Shown: piece after piece, positions 42,567 through 52,691 of the stretch | Layout: every line of letters starts with the position of its first letter | How positions within the stretch are numbered: the first letter of the stretch is position 1 | NCBI GenBank assembly: GCA_945901155.1 | Contig: CAMDKO010000001.1 | Location: 32,948 to 96,947 of the forward strand | Direction: 5' to 3' | DNA from: Pedobacter schmidteae | Lineage (GTDB): Bacteria > Bacteroidota > Bacteroidia > Sphingobacteriales > Sphingobacteriaceae | Length of the DNA: 64,000 nucleotides | Position numbers and translations under genes: made by a program | The notes under the pieces: generated by a model | Databases searched by the model: none | Seen by the model: the letters and a program-made list of their open reading frames with translations, nothing else | Told to the model about the DNA's origin: nothing

Positions 42567-43454
42567 TTAGAAATTAAATCTGTTGATCATTCCAGAAATT
42601 CCGGATAGGCCACCGGTATGGATTGCTAGAATTTTACTACCCCGATTAAAATGATCTTTTGAGATCAGATCAAATAGTGAAAAAAACATTTTTCCGGTAT
42701 AAACTGGGTCAATTAATATACCACTTGTACTACAGAAATTTTTGATAAAAGTCAAAAGCTCTTCATCAGTTTTAGCATAGCCCCCAAAATGATATCCAGC
42801 ATGAAACTCAAATGAATTAATACTCGTATTTTCTTCTATTTCAGTTTTAAGTAATTCTGCGCCCTTTAATACCGGAATTACGTGAGTTAATGTTGGAATG
42901 GAACATTCTGTTATCCCTTTTATAATCCCTGATGCGGTAGTTCCTGTTCCAGCTGCACAAAATATATGATCATATACTTCGGGTAATTCATTTATTAATT
43001 CTGCACATCCTTTTATTGCAAGTGCTCCAGCACCTCCTTCATCAATAAAATAAGCTTGGGTATGATCTTGAAAATGCTGATCAAACAAGTTTTTTTTATG
43101 TTTGTAGCTCTCCCTGTCAATAAAAATAAGCTGCATTCCAAATAGCCTGCATAAGGTTATAGTTTCGTTTTTTACTTCTTCGCCCCGAACAAAGCCGGTA
43201 GTTTGAAACCCGAATTTTGCTCCTACACAGGCAGTTGCCAGTAAATGATTGGAATAAGCACCTCCGAATGTAACCAGATGTTTTTTGTTTAGTTTATAGG
43301 CATCCCTTAACAAATACTTTAACTTACGCCATTTATTCCCAGAGATAAAGGGATGGATCATATCATCTCGTTTTACAAAAACCTGTATCCCTTTTTTTAT
43401 AAATAAAGGGTTTTTGATTTCTTCAACCGGACTATGAATATCAAGTTCAATCAT
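42567..43454 (-). CDS. PLP-dependent ACC deaminase / D-cysteine desulfhydrase family protein
   Basis: FVKRDDMIHPFISGNKWRKLKYLL, TFGGAYSNHLLATA, CAAGTGTTASGIIKG. Confidence 0.88.
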   Translation of the reverse strand: MIELDIHSPVEEIKNPLFIKKGIQVFVKRDDMIHPFISGNKWRKLKYLLRDAYKLNKKHLVTFGGAYSNHLLATACVGAKFGFQTTGFVRGEEVKNETITLCRLFGMQLIFIDRESYKHKKNLFDQHFQDHTQAYFIDEGGAGALAIKGCAELINELPEVYDHIFCAAGTGTTASGIIKGITECSIPTLTHVIPVLKGAELLKTEIEENTSINSFEFHAGYHFGGYAKTDEELLTFIKNFCSTSGILIDPVYTGKMFFSLFDLISKDHFNRGSKILAIHTGGLSGISGMINRFNF

Positions 43455-43498
43455 TGTACTTCTGGATTCTTTGGCTGATTAAATATTTCCCCTTAATG

Positions 43499-44578
43499 TT
43501 ATTTCCCCAACCCAAATCCGATACCACCATTAAATGAATTGTATTCAGCCATGCTATAAGAGCCATATATTCTGAAAAAAGCAAGGTTTAGCTGGAAGCC
43601 GATATTTGTTCTGAATCCGTTGATATCAGTTTGATTAATATTTACTGGATTTGTATAGTTTGTATATATTTTTTGACCTAGTGGAGTTACACTGGTAACG
43701 ATGGGGTAATTCCCCTTTAAGCCAGCATCGGTTTTGGCGGTATTATAACCCAAACTTAAGAATGGAGTGAATACCAAAAATCTTTTTGAGATGATTGCTT
43801 CTGCATTGATTCCTGAAAATTTTGCTTCAATCTGCTGGTTTGAAAAGTCCTGTACCTGAGCAGGAGCTGCAGGGATTGAGCCAGAAGGTACAGGGACATT
43901 CAATGGAACTTCAAAGCTGAATTGAGTATAACCTGCTGCTACAGCAATATCAATCGGGAATACTTTGTCGGCCATGCCGGATATAAGTGGCAGTAATTCA
44001 ACCTTTAATCCAGCGCCATACATTCCTATCGATCCGATATTAGTTCCGATGTTGACTTTTGGCATGGCCCTTACAGAAAGCTCTATACCTCGCGGAAGTC
44101 CAATTGAACCTTGTAATTGTGGGGCTGGTATCATATTTAGGCCCGTTCCTTTTGGCATGGTGAATGATTCAATGGGTTGATTAGCTGAATCATATATAGT
44201 TAACTGTGTATTTAAAGAATTCCCCCCAGCAAATGTAGGTGTAAGGGTTTGAGCTGAATTTGTGGGCCTTATATTATTAGACAATCCGATTTTTGTTAGG
44301 TCAAAAGTTTCATCCATTGGCTGAACAACTGCTCCAGTCAATCCGATGCGAAGATCAAAACGCATTAAATTTTTAGAGTGGGCAGAATTGTTCCATCCCG
44401 AGTTTAATCCTACTCCAAATCCTTTAAAAAGTGGTTTTAAATAAGCTTGAACTAGCTTTGTTGCATCTGCTGGCCCTGATTTTATCAAGCCTGACACATC
44501 GCTTTGTGAAAATGCTGAATCTGAATTAAAAATGATCAGAATGGCAATAAAAATTCGGAAAAACATTTTTTCTCTCAT
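43499..44578 (-). CDS. DUF6588-like secreted protein
   Basis: Signal peptide; LVQAYLKPLFKGFGVGLNSGWNNSAHSKNLMRFDLRIGLTGAVV pattern. Confidence 0.65.
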   Translation of the reverse strand: MREKMFFRIFIAILIIFNSDSAFSQSDVSGLIKSGPADATKLVQAYLKPLFKGFGVGLNSGWNNSAHSKNLMRFDLRIGLTGAVVQPMDETFDLTKIGLSNNIRPTNSAQTLTPTFAGGNSLNTQLTIYDSANQPIESFTMPKGTGLNMIPAPQLQGSIGLPRGIELSVRAMPKVNIGTNIGSIGMYGAGLKVELLPLISGMADKVFPIDIAVAAGYTQFSFEVPLNVPVPSGSIPAAPAQVQDFSNQQIEAKFSGINAEAIISKRFLVFTPFLSLGYNTAKTDAGLKGNYPIVTSVTPLGQKIYTNYTNPVNINQTDINGFRTNIGFQLNLAFFRIYGSYSMAEYNSFNGGIGFGLGK

Positions 44579-44798
44579 TCGATTTTTATTTATAGGTCAT
44601 TTTAGGCAAACCTTGTTTAATAACTATTTTTTTATTGATCCTGCAGGGTTAAAGTATATCCCTTAAATATCAACAATAAAGGTAAATTCTTTTAATCAAT
44701 CAGCATGATAAATACATGATTTATGTAGATCGTTTAAATCTATTCAGTTCAATGATTCTTTATTCTTAATAATCCTTACAAAGGTTTAATTTTGTACT

Positions 44799-45818
44799 AT
44801 GACAGATGAGAATCAGGATTTAGAGGAACAGGATCTTTATGAACACCTGCGCATTGTAGTGGATAAGGGCCAGTCATTATTAAGGCTCGACAAATTTTTG
44901 ATTATCCGAACAGAGAATACCTCGCGGAATCGTATCCAGAATGCAATAGATGCTGGTAACGTTTTAGTTAACGATAAGGTGGTAAAGGCTAGTTATAAAG
45001 TTAAGCCTCTGGATATAATTTCAATGGTTTTGCCTCATCCTCCCCGTGATACAGAGGTGTATCCAGAAGATATTCCCATTGATATCATATTTGAAGATGA
45101 TGATGTGATCATGGTCAATAAGGCGCCTGGAATGGTTGTGCATCCTGGGTTTAATAATTATACAGGAACCCTGGTTAATGCATTGGTTTTTCATTCACAG
45201 CAATTGCCTCAAATGCCCGGAAATGATGGTCGACCTGGATTGGTTCATCGAATTGATAAGGATACCTCAGGATTATTACTGGTCAGTAAAAATGAATGGG
45301 CGATTACATTTCTAGCCAAACAATTCTTTGATCATTCGATCAGCAGAAAGTATATAGCGCTTGTTTGGGGAGATCTTACTGAAGATGGCACTGTTACTGG
45401 GTATATTGGAAGGAGTATTAAAGATCGTAAGGTTATGGCTGTTTATGATGATGAAACTAAAGGTAAGTGGTCAGTCACTCATTATAAGGTTTTGGAACGA
45501 TTCAATTATGTTACCTTAATCGAATGTCAGCTTGAAACAGGCCGTACTCATCAAATCAGAGCACATATGAAGCATATCGGACATCCATTATTCAATGATA
45601 GCACCTATGGTGGCGACAAGATTTTAAAGGGTACCGTATTCAATAAGTATCGGCAGTTTGTTGAGAATTGTTTTGAAATCCTGCCAAGGCAAGCCTTACA
45701 TGCTAAATCTTTAGGGTTTATACACCCAACAACAAGAAAATTTATTCATTTTGAAACTGAACTACCGGAAGATATATCCTCAGTAATAGAGAAATGGCGT
45801 AATTATATAAAAGAATAA
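44799..45818 (+). CDS. RluA/RluD-family pseudouridine synthase
   Basis: S4-like N-term, GLVHRIDKDTSGLLLVSKNE, LETGRTHQIRAHMKHIGHPL. Confidence 0.95.
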   Translation: MTDENQDLEEQDLYEHLRIVVDKGQSLLRLDKFLIIRTENTSRNRIQNAIDAGNVLVNDKVVKASYKVKPLDIISMVLPHPPRDTEVYPEDIPIDIIFEDDDVIMVNKAPGMVVHPGFNNYTGTLVNALVFHSQQLPQMPGNDGRPGLVHRIDKDTSGLLLVSKNEWAITFLAKQFFDHSISRKYIALVWGDLTEDGTVTGYIGRSIKDRKVMAVYDDETKGKWSVTHYKVLERFNYVTLIECQLETGRTHQIRAHMKHIGHPLFNDSTYGGDKILKGTVFNKYRQFVENCFEILPRQALHAKSLGFIHPTTRKFIHFETELPEDISSVIEKWRNYIKE

Positions 45819-45820
45819 GA

Positions 45821-46660
45821 ATGATTAAGCAGTTCATTAATTTAAATGGAAGTATTATTTCATCTGATCATCAGATCTTTACTGTCAGTAACCGAGGTTT
45901 TAGGTATGGCGATGGTCTTTTTGAATCGATGAGGTATATGAACGGTGAATTGAAATTTCCAGATCTTCATATTGACAGGGTTCTAAAGGGAATGAAAATT
46001 CTTAAATTAGAGAATGGCTTTCATCTAGATTCATGGTTTTTACGAGAGAAAGTTGATGAGCTTGCACGAAGAAACAAAATTGGACCTAATGCAAGATTTA
46101 GACTAACTGTTTTTCGTGATTCAGGTGGTTTATATAGTCCGGATTCAAATAAAATGGCCTACGTACTGGAGAGCCAAAGTATGGATGAAAGTCAGTATAC
46201 ATTCAATAATAAAGGACTTATTATCGACGTATATGATGAATTGACGAAATCGGTTAATATACTTTCCAATCTTAAAACTTGTAATTCTCTGATCTATGTT
46301 CTTGCTGGTATTTTTAAAAATCAGCATAAATTGGATGAAGTAATGATCTTAAATCAATATGGATTCTTATGCGAGTCAATCAGCAGTAATGTATTTGTGG
46401 TATATGACAGAAAGTTATACACTCCATCTTTAATTGAAGGTTGTATAGGTGGTGTGATGAGACAGGTAGTTATGCGTTTAGCAATAGAAAATGGTATAGA
46501 GCTTATTGAAGCACAAGTAAATCCGGATATTTTAAATGAAGCGGATGAGGTTTTTATTACCAATGCAGCAAAAGGTATTCAATGGGTTATGGGATATAAT
46601 AGCAAACGATATTTTAATGAAATGTCAAAATTTCTGAGTGAAAAATTGAATCTGCTTTAA
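45821..46660 (+). CDS. Aminotransferase class IV (aminodeoxychorismate lyase / branched-chain aminotransferase-like)
   Basis: GFRYGDGLFESMRYMNGELKFPDLHIDR, CESISSNVFVV, EADEVFITNAAKGIQWV. Confidence 0.86.
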   Translation: MIKQFINLNGSIISSDHQIFTVSNRGFRYGDGLFESMRYMNGELKFPDLHIDRVLKGMKILKLENGFHLDSWFLREKVDELARRNKIGPNARFRLTVFRDSGGLYSPDSNKMAYVLESQSMDESQYTFNNKGLIIDVYDELTKSVNILSNLKTCNSLIYVLAGIFKNQHKLDEVMILNQYGFLCESISSNVFVVYDRKLYTPSLIEGCIGGVMRQVVMRLAIENGIELIEAQVNPDILNEADEVFITNAAKGIQWVMGYNSKRYFNEMSKFLSEKLNLL

Positions 46661-46666
46661 AAAATT

Positions 46667-47584
46667 CTATTGTAGGCGTATACCTCTTAAAAATTCGTCG
46701 ATTTTCATTTTCTTTTTACCTTCTAATTGCAATTCTAGAATAGAAATAAAGCCATCAGCACAGGCAAATTGAAGAGTCGCTTTATGGTCGGTTTGAAAAC
46801 TTCCCGTTTCTAATGTATGTTTTGAATAGTTTACTTCGGCTTGGAAGATCTTCAATGTTTTTTCCTGAAAAAGACAAAAAGCAGCAGGATAGGGGCTGAG
46901 CCCTCTAATATGGTTATATATGGTCATAGCCGGTTGATTCCAGTTGATCTGACAATCTTCCCTGAAAATTTTAGGAGCTGATTTTAAAGTCTCTCCTTTG
47001 TTAATATCCTGTGGAATTTCTTTATAATCACTTAATTCAATTGCTTTTACTGTTTTTACAAGGAGTTTTGCGCCAACAATCATTAATTTATCATGCAAAT
47101 CACCAGCCGTATCTTTTTCCTCGATATTTACCTTCTCAGAAAATAAGATATCGCCAGTATCAATCTCCTGCTTCAGTAAGAATGTACTCACCCCGCTTTC
47201 TTTTTCACCATTAATTATAGCCCAGTTTATGGGTGCAGCACCCCTGTATTGTGGAAGGAGAGATCCATGAAGATTTATAGTACCCTTTACAGGCATATTC
47301 CATATAATTTCAGGTAACATTCTGAAGGCAACTACAACCTGAAGGTCTGCATTTAATGACCGTAATTCTTGAATGAATTCAGGATCCTTTAATTTAACAG
47401 GCTGGAGTATTTTTAGTCCCTTTTCTACTGCAAATTGCTTTACTGCAGACTCATTGATCTTTTGACCCCTGCCTGCTGGTTTATCAGGAGCTGTTATGAC
47501 TCCAACTAGGTCAAAACCTGCTTCTAATAATGCATTCAAAGATGCTACAGCAAAATCGGGGGTACCCATGAATACTATTTTCAT
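46667..47584 (-). CDS. fmt: Methionyl-tRNA formyltransferase
   Basis: VFMGTPDFAVASLNALLEAG, DKPAGRGQK, NLHGSLLPQYRGAAPINWAIINGE. Confidence 0.96.
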   Translation of the reverse strand: MKIVFMGTPDFAVASLNALLEAGFDLVGVITAPDKPAGRGQKINESAVKQFAVEKGLKILQPVKLKDPEFIQELRSLNADLQVVVAFRMLPEIIWNMPVKGTINLHGSLLPQYRGAAPINWAIINGEKESGVSTFLLKQEIDTGDILFSEKVNIEEKDTAGDLHDKLMIVGAKLLVKTVKAIELSDYKEIPQDINKGETLKSAPKIFREDCQINWNQPAMTIYNHIRGLSPYPAAFCLFQEKTLKIFQAEVNYSKHTLETGSFQTDHKATLQFACADGFISILELQLEGKKKMKIDEFLRGIRLQ

Positions 47585-47587
47585 ATT

Positions 47588-47830
47588 GAGATGTTAGATA
47601 TGAGATGTTAGATATGAGATGTTAGATATGAGATGTTAGATATGAGATGTTAGATATGAGATATGAGATTTGAGATATGAGGTATGAGGTACGATGTATG
47701 AGGGATGATGATTTCCGATCTCCGGCTTCATACTTCCGACCTCCTGCTTCAGGCCTCCGACCTCCTGGTTCCTACTTCCTGCTTCCTGCTTCCTACTTCC
47801 TACTTCCGACCTCCTGCTTCCTACTTCCTT
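47588..47830. repeat. Composite heptanucleotide tandem array (GAGATAT-type then CTTCCTA-type units)
   Basis: 47588-47713 reads as 18 consecutive 7-mers (gagatgt tagatat x5, then gagatat gagattt gagatat gaggtat gaggtac gatgtat gagggat gatgatt). 47712-47830 reads as 17 7-mers (cttccta, cttcctg, cttccga, cctcctg and similar). Confidence 0.95.
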
Positions 47831-47832
47831 TT

Positions 47833-49098
47833 CTATTGATACAATAAATACTTTTTCCTCATTAACTTGTATTTTGATAAGCCGGGTTCCCAGCTTTGGC
47901 GGATATCTTCTTCTGATTTTCCGGCAATGATCTGCTGTTTCAAGTCATATGAACCTGCTAGTTTGTCGAAATTGCCCATTTGATTACTTTGCTTGAAGTC
48001 AAAGAATTTATCTTTGTATGGGTATGCATTATACAATTCTATTAACCAGCTCAAATTAATTTCACCTTCTTTGCGGATCTTATTGGTATTATATTGGCGT
48101 AGATCTATTCCATAGCATTCTTTATTCATATGCAAGGGAGTTTCGCTCATGCCTTTAATACCTTTAGGAACAAATGAAAATTTATATTTCCCTTTTAGGT
48201 CAGGATTTCCCAGAATTGTGAATGGAAAATAGGTGCCACGGCCCTGGCTAATAATAGTTCCTTCAAATAAACAAAGGGATGGATACAGTAAAATAGACTG
48301 TGCAGTATTCAAATTAGGTGATGGCTTAACTGGTAATATATAAGGCATAGTATGATTATAATTGGCATTCTTGATCACCTTAATCTTGCACTTTACCTTA
48401 TTTGCAAGCCACTCTTCGCCATTTAGCATCTGAGCATATTCAGCAATGGTAAGCCCGTGTGTAATAGGAATAGGATTTATTCCGATCCCTGACTTCAATT
48501 TTGGATCCAGAATGGGTCCATCAACATAAAAACCATTTGGGTTTGGACGATCTAGGATAAGTAATTCTTTATCATTGTCTGCACAAGCTTCCATAACATG
48601 TTGAAGTGTGTTTATATAGGTATAAAACCTTACCCCAACATCTTGGATGTCATAAATCATCAGATCTATATCTGCAAGATCTTCTTTAGTCGGTTTATTA
48701 TGTTTACCGTATAACGATATTGCAGGTATACCAGTTTTTGCATCAAAGCTATCATCTACATGAATTCCTGCACTTGCATCACCGCGAAAACCATGTTCAG
48801 GGCCAAATATTTTTACTATTTTAACACCCAGAGCTAATAAACTATCTACAACTGTAGTGCTTCCAATAACAGAAGTCGGATTTACAACCATTCCTATCCG
48901 TTTTCCTTTCAGATAAGGAAGGTAAAGTTCTGTTTGCTCTGCTCCGGTACGTAGTTTGCCACGAACTTTGTCGATACTTTCAATTTTAATATTTCTGGGA
49001 TCAGGAACCGGATTTCTGCCTGTTTGTATCTGCTGCGCTGATGATCTGTAGGCAATTAAAGTAAATACTGCTATAATTAAATATTTAAAACGGAACAT
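47833..49098 (-). CDS. DUF1343 / NamZ-like exo-beta-N-acetylmuramidase family protein
   Basis: RIGMVVNPTSVIGSTTVVDSLLALGVKIVKIFGPEHGFRGDASAG, DIQDVGVRFYTYI, LDRPNPNG. Confidence 0.92.
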   Translation of the reverse strand: MFRFKYLIIAVFTLIAYRSSAQQIQTGRNPVPDPRNIKIESIDKVRGKLRTGAEQTELYLPYLKGKRIGMVVNPTSVIGSTTVVDSLLALGVKIVKIFGPEHGFRGDASAGIHVDDSFDAKTGIPAISLYGKHNKPTKEDLADIDLMIYDIQDVGVRFYTYINTLQHVMEACADNDKELLILDRPNPNGFYVDGPILDPKLKSGIGINPIPITHGLTIAEYAQMLNGEEWLANKVKCKIKVIKNANYNHTMPYILPVKPSPNLNTAQSILLYPSLCLFEGTIISQGRGTYFPFTILGNPDLKGKYKFSFVPKGIKGMSETPLHMNKECYGIDLRQYNTNKIRKEGEINLSWLIELYNAYPYKDKFFDFKQSNQMGNFDKLAGSYDLKQQIIAGKSEEDIRQSWEPGLSKYKLMRKKYLLYQ

Positions 49099-49208
49099 GA
49101 TAGGGTTTGATTAAATCAAGTAAAAATGAACCTTTATGGCTAATTGTTTCTGAAACGAAATTAAAAAAAATGCATCTTTGCTAAGGTACAAAAAAAACCA
49201 TTTCAGGA

Positions 49209-50429
49209 TTGAATTTACCTTTTTTCATCGCAAAGCGCATTACGTTTAACTCTAAACGTACTTTTTCAAAGCTAATTGTGCGTATCGCAATTCTTGGAAT
49301 TATGCTTGGACTTGCCGTAATGATTTTGGCCGTAGCTATCGTTAAAGGATTTAAATCTGAGATCAGAGAAAAGGTTAGGGGTTTTTCTGGAGATATTCAG
49401 ATTGCTAAACTTGACTTGAATACCTCTTACGAAAACACTCCCTTTAGTATTTCAGATTCTGCGTTCAAAAAAATTAGTGCAACATCAGGAATTTCATTTA
49501 TACAGCCTTTTGCTACAAAGCCAGGCATTATCAATGCAGGTGATGAAGCCGAGGGAGTTGTATTAAAAGGGGTTGATCAATCGTATAACTGGGAATATTT
49601 TAAAAAGATACTTGTTGCAGGTAATGTAATTGATTTTTCAGATTCTGTTAAATCACGCTCCCAGATATTAATCTCGAAATATACTGCCGATAGGCTAAAT
49701 TTGAAGGTAGGAGATGACTTCCTGATGTATTTTATTGAAAATTCACTCAGGAAAAGAAAATTTGAAATTGCAGGAATCTATGATCTGGGTGTTGAAGAGG
49801 TTGATAAGATATTTGTGATTGGTGATCTGGAATTAATCAGAAGTCTTAACAAGTGGCAACCTTCGCAGGTTGGTGGTTATGAGTTGAGAGTTAAGGATTT
49901 TAAAGATCTGGATATCATTGAGAATAAGGTTTATGAAGACCTTGGGCTTGAGCTCAAATCATATACGGTAAAGGAATATTATCCTACAATTTTTGAATGG
50001 TTGTCTTTATTAGATGTGAATACTCAGGTAATCCTGATCCTCATGATGGCCGTTGCGGTGATCAATATGATATCTGCTTTATTGATCATGATCCTAGAAC
50101 GTACCAATATGATCGGAATATTGAAAGCTCTGGGAAGTTCTAATTGGAATATCCGTAAAATATTTCTGTACAACGCCACTTACCTGATCGGAATTGGCTT
50201 ATTGAGTGGAAATTTACTTGGTATCGGATTAGGTCTTTTTCAGTATCATACCCACTTTTTTACTTTGGATCAGTCTTCTTATTATATGAGTTTTGTTCCG
50301 GTTCAATTAGATATTCAGGATATTCTTTTACTCAATGCAGGCACCTTGCTTATTAGTTTAATGGTACTTCTTATTCCTTCATTGCTGGTTACCAGAATTT
50401 TGCCGCTTAAGGCAATTCGATTTAAGTAA
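49209..50429 (+). CDS. FtsX/LolC-E-like ABC transporter permease
   Basis: ISKRT-like N-term (FIAKRITFNSKRTFSKLIVRIAILGIMLGLAVMILAVAIVKGFK), 4 TM, C-term LPLKAIRFK. TTG start. Confidence 0.85.
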   Translation: MNLPFFIAKRITFNSKRTFSKLIVRIAILGIMLGLAVMILAVAIVKGFKSEIREKVRGFSGDIQIAKLDLNTSYENTPFSISDSAFKKISATSGISFIQPFATKPGIINAGDEAEGVVLKGVDQSYNWEYFKKILVAGNVIDFSDSVKSRSQILISKYTADRLNLKVGDDFLMYFIENSLRKRKFEIAGIYDLGVEEVDKIFVIGDLELIRSLNKWQPSQVGGYELRVKDFKDLDIIENKVYEDLGLELKSYTVKEYYPTIFEWLSLLDVNTQVILILMMAVAVINMISALLIMILERTNMIGILKALGSSNWNIRKIFLYNATYLIGIGLLSGNLLGIGLGLFQYHTHFFTLDQSSYYMSFVPVQLDIQDILLLNAGTLLISLMVLLIPSLLVTRILPLKAIRFK

Positions 50430-50490
50430 TTTTAGATCTTATTAACCGAAAAAAGAAATTTTTCTGTTGAATCATTAATTGTAGAAATTT

Positions 50491-51300
50491 TTAACTGTTT
50501 TTTGCCTCATTCCAGAAAACATCCATTTCTGTCAAAGTCATATCCTTGAGGCTTTTACCTAGCTCTTTAGCTTTGCTTTCAAGGTATTGAAAACGTTTGA
50601 TGAATTTTTTATTGGTCTTTTCAAGTGCATCTTCCGGGTTTATATCAATGAACCGGGCATAGTTTATCAAAGAAAAGAGCAGATCTCCAAATTCAGCCTC
50701 GGCCTTCTCCTTATCGATGGCTGTATTTTCAATTGTATTATACTCATCTCTGAATTCTCTTAATTCTTCCTCAACCTTTTCCCATACTTGCGATTTTTCT
50801 TCCCAATCGAAACCTACTCCGCGGGCTTTTTCCTGAATTCTTGATGCTTTAATCAATGCAGGTAATGAAAGGGGAACACCTTCCAGAACTGATTTGTTGC
50901 CCTCTTTTAATTTAAGCTGCTCCCAATTTCGTTTTACATCTAGCTCATTTTCTACTATCACATCACTATAAATATGCGGGTGCCGATGAATAAGCTTCTC
51001 GCAAATACCATTGAGTACATCCACAATATTAAAGTCTTCGGTTTCGGATGCAATACGGCTATAAAAAACAAGATGGAGCATAATATCTCCTAGTTCTTTT
51101 TTTATCTCGTATATATTTCCTTCAAGTATTGAATCGGAAAGTTCATAGGTTTCTTCGATGGTGAGATGCCTGAGCGTTTCCATCGTTTGTTTTTTATCCC
51201 ATGGGCATTGCTCCCTTAGCGTATTCATAATAGTTAAAAGGCGTTCAAATGCTGATGCAGGATTGCTACCGGCAGGCGGAATAGTATTTGGAGCAGACAT
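50491..51300 (-). CDS. mazG: MazG nucleoside triphosphate pyrophosphohydrolase
   Basis: LREQCPWDKKQTMETLRHLTIEETYELSDSI, EAEFGDLLFSLINYARF. Start refined to internal Met (MSAPNTIPP). Confidence 0.94.
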   Translation of the reverse strand: MSAPNTIPPAGSNPASAFERLLTIMNTLREQCPWDKKQTMETLRHLTIEETYELSDSILEGNIYEIKKELGDIMLHLVFYSRIASETEDFNIVDVLNGICEKLIHRHPHIYSDVIVENELDVKRNWEQLKLKEGNKSVLEGVPLSLPALIKASRIQEKARGVGFDWEEKSQVWEKVEEELREFRDEYNTIENTAIDKEKAEAEFGDLLFSLINYARFIDINPEDALEKTNKKFIKRFQYLESKAKELGKSLKDMTLTEMDVFWNEAKNS

Positions 51301-51340
51301 GATATGGAAATATTTCAGGTAAAAATAGGGTTTTTGTTTT

Positions 51341-52015
51341 TTACAATTTGACCGATCTAAGCATTTCCCTTTTACCTGCAGCTCCTGGTGCTTTTTCAAT
51401 TGAAAAGCCGAGACTCTTCATTGCTCTTTTAAGTTCCCCAGTGATTGCATAGCTTACAAATACACCACCCGGCTTTACATAGTTACAGATATGGTTTAGT
51501 GATTCCAAATTCCACATTTCAGGTTGGTGAACAGCAGCAAAGGCATCGAAGTAAATCACATCAAATAGTTGTTGGGATTTGAAATTAAGTAATTTTTCAG
51601 GGGTAATTTCGAGCAAACAAGCATCGTTTATTTGGGTCATGCTATTCAGTGCGGCTGAATAATTAATGAGGAATGAGTCCCATAATTTTTCTGATATATA
51701 TTCATTATATCCTGTATCAGCGATCATACTCTGATTGAGCGGAAAAGCTTCTATTCCGGTATAATTTAATTGAATCTGGTTTTTTATACAATAATCGGCT
51801 GTAACTAAAAAATTTAATCCCGTTCCGAAACCAACTTCTAGGATGGAAGCTTTTTTTTCTGCTTTTCCTTCCAGATAATAATTGAGCCCTGAATTTAAAA
51901 ATACATGCTTACTTTCCTGTAATGCTCCGTGTCGGGAATGATAATTCTCACCTACTTGTTCATTGAAAATAGTTTTTGAACCGTCTGAGGTCATTACAAA
52001 ACTTAAGTGATCCAT
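51341..52015 (-). CDS. mnmD: tRNA 5-methylaminomethyl-2-thiouridine methyltransferase-like protein MnmD
   Basis: YHSRHGALQESKHVFLNSGL, VGFGTGLNFLVTA, IYFDAFAAVHQPEMW. Start at second Met avoids overlap with the upstream gene. Confidence 0.9.
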   Translation of the reverse strand: MDHLSFVMTSDGSKTIFNEQVGENYHSRHGALQESKHVFLNSGLNYYLEGKAEKKASILEVGFGTGLNFLVTADYCIKNQIQLNYTGIEAFPLNQSMIADTGYNEYISEKLWDSFLINYSAALNSMTQINDACLLEITPEKLLNFKSQQLFDVIYFDAFAAVHQPEMWNLESLNHICNYVKPGGVFVSYAITGELKRAMKSLGFSIEKAPGAAGKREMLRSVKL

Positions 52016-52031
52016 ATAAAGTGCAATAGTG

Positions 52032-52550
52032 TTAATTAACTTTTGTTCCACGGCTTAGCCATCGGCTCCAGGATTCAGTATAGGTATGGATTTCAGAGGT
52101 TTGAACGTCATTGTTTTTGTAAACAGGCTTTCCCTGGTTTACCCATTCAAAAAGGCTTCCGTATAGATTATAGACGTTTTTATATCCAGCCTCTAATAGC
52201 TTTTTGCCAATTTTTTCGCTCCTCATTCCAACAGAACAATACAGAACAATTGTGGCATTAATTGGTATATCATATATGTTACGCATGTCAAACCAAAAAT
52301 ATCCAACATTGCGCGCGTTTTTAATATGACTAACATTGAATTCTTCTTCTTCGCGAGTATCCAAAATGTATACTTCTTTTTTGTTTAGCTTAATTAAATC
52401 TTCAACAGATATAAGTGGAACACGGTGTTCATACAAGCTATCCAGCATTAATTTAAATTCCTGGTTTTTTATCTGTGCTTGAAGTTCAAAACCCAAAAAG
52501 CATAAAATGATCAGGAAGTACTTATTACATTTTCTTTTTTGCATGATCAA
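52032..52550 (-). CDS. Secreted rhodanese-like domain protein
   Basis: VYILDTREEEEFNVSHIKNARNVGY, VLYCSVGMRSEKIGKKLLEAGYKNVYNLYGSLFEW. Confidence 0.9.
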   Translation of the reverse strand: MIMQKRKCNKYFLIILCFLGFELQAQIKNQEFKLMLDSLYEHRVPLISVEDLIKLNKKEVYILDTREEEEFNVSHIKNARNVGYFWFDMRNIYDIPINATIVLYCSVGMRSEKIGKKLLEAGYKNVYNLYGSLFEWVNQGKPVYKNNDVQTSEIHTYTESWSRWLSRGTKVN

Positions 52551-52636
52551 TTCAATGATTAATCAGATACCACAAATTAAACTTAAATTTTATCGGTTTC
52601 TTAGTAAGAATTTAAACTTAATGCTACAAATTAATT

Positions 52637-52674
52637 AAAAAGCCCTTTGCTTAACCTAAACAAAGGGCTTTTTA
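52637..52674. terminator. Intrinsic terminator downstream of pepO-like gene
   Basis: AAAAGCCCTTTG-cttaacctaaa-CAAAGGGCTTTT. Confidence 0.85.
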
Positions 52675-52691
52675 AACTATTTTTAATGATT

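Noticed and set aside
47588-47830. CRISPR array interpretation of the repeat block
   Set aside because: Units are 7/14 bp without spacers and no cas genes are nearby.
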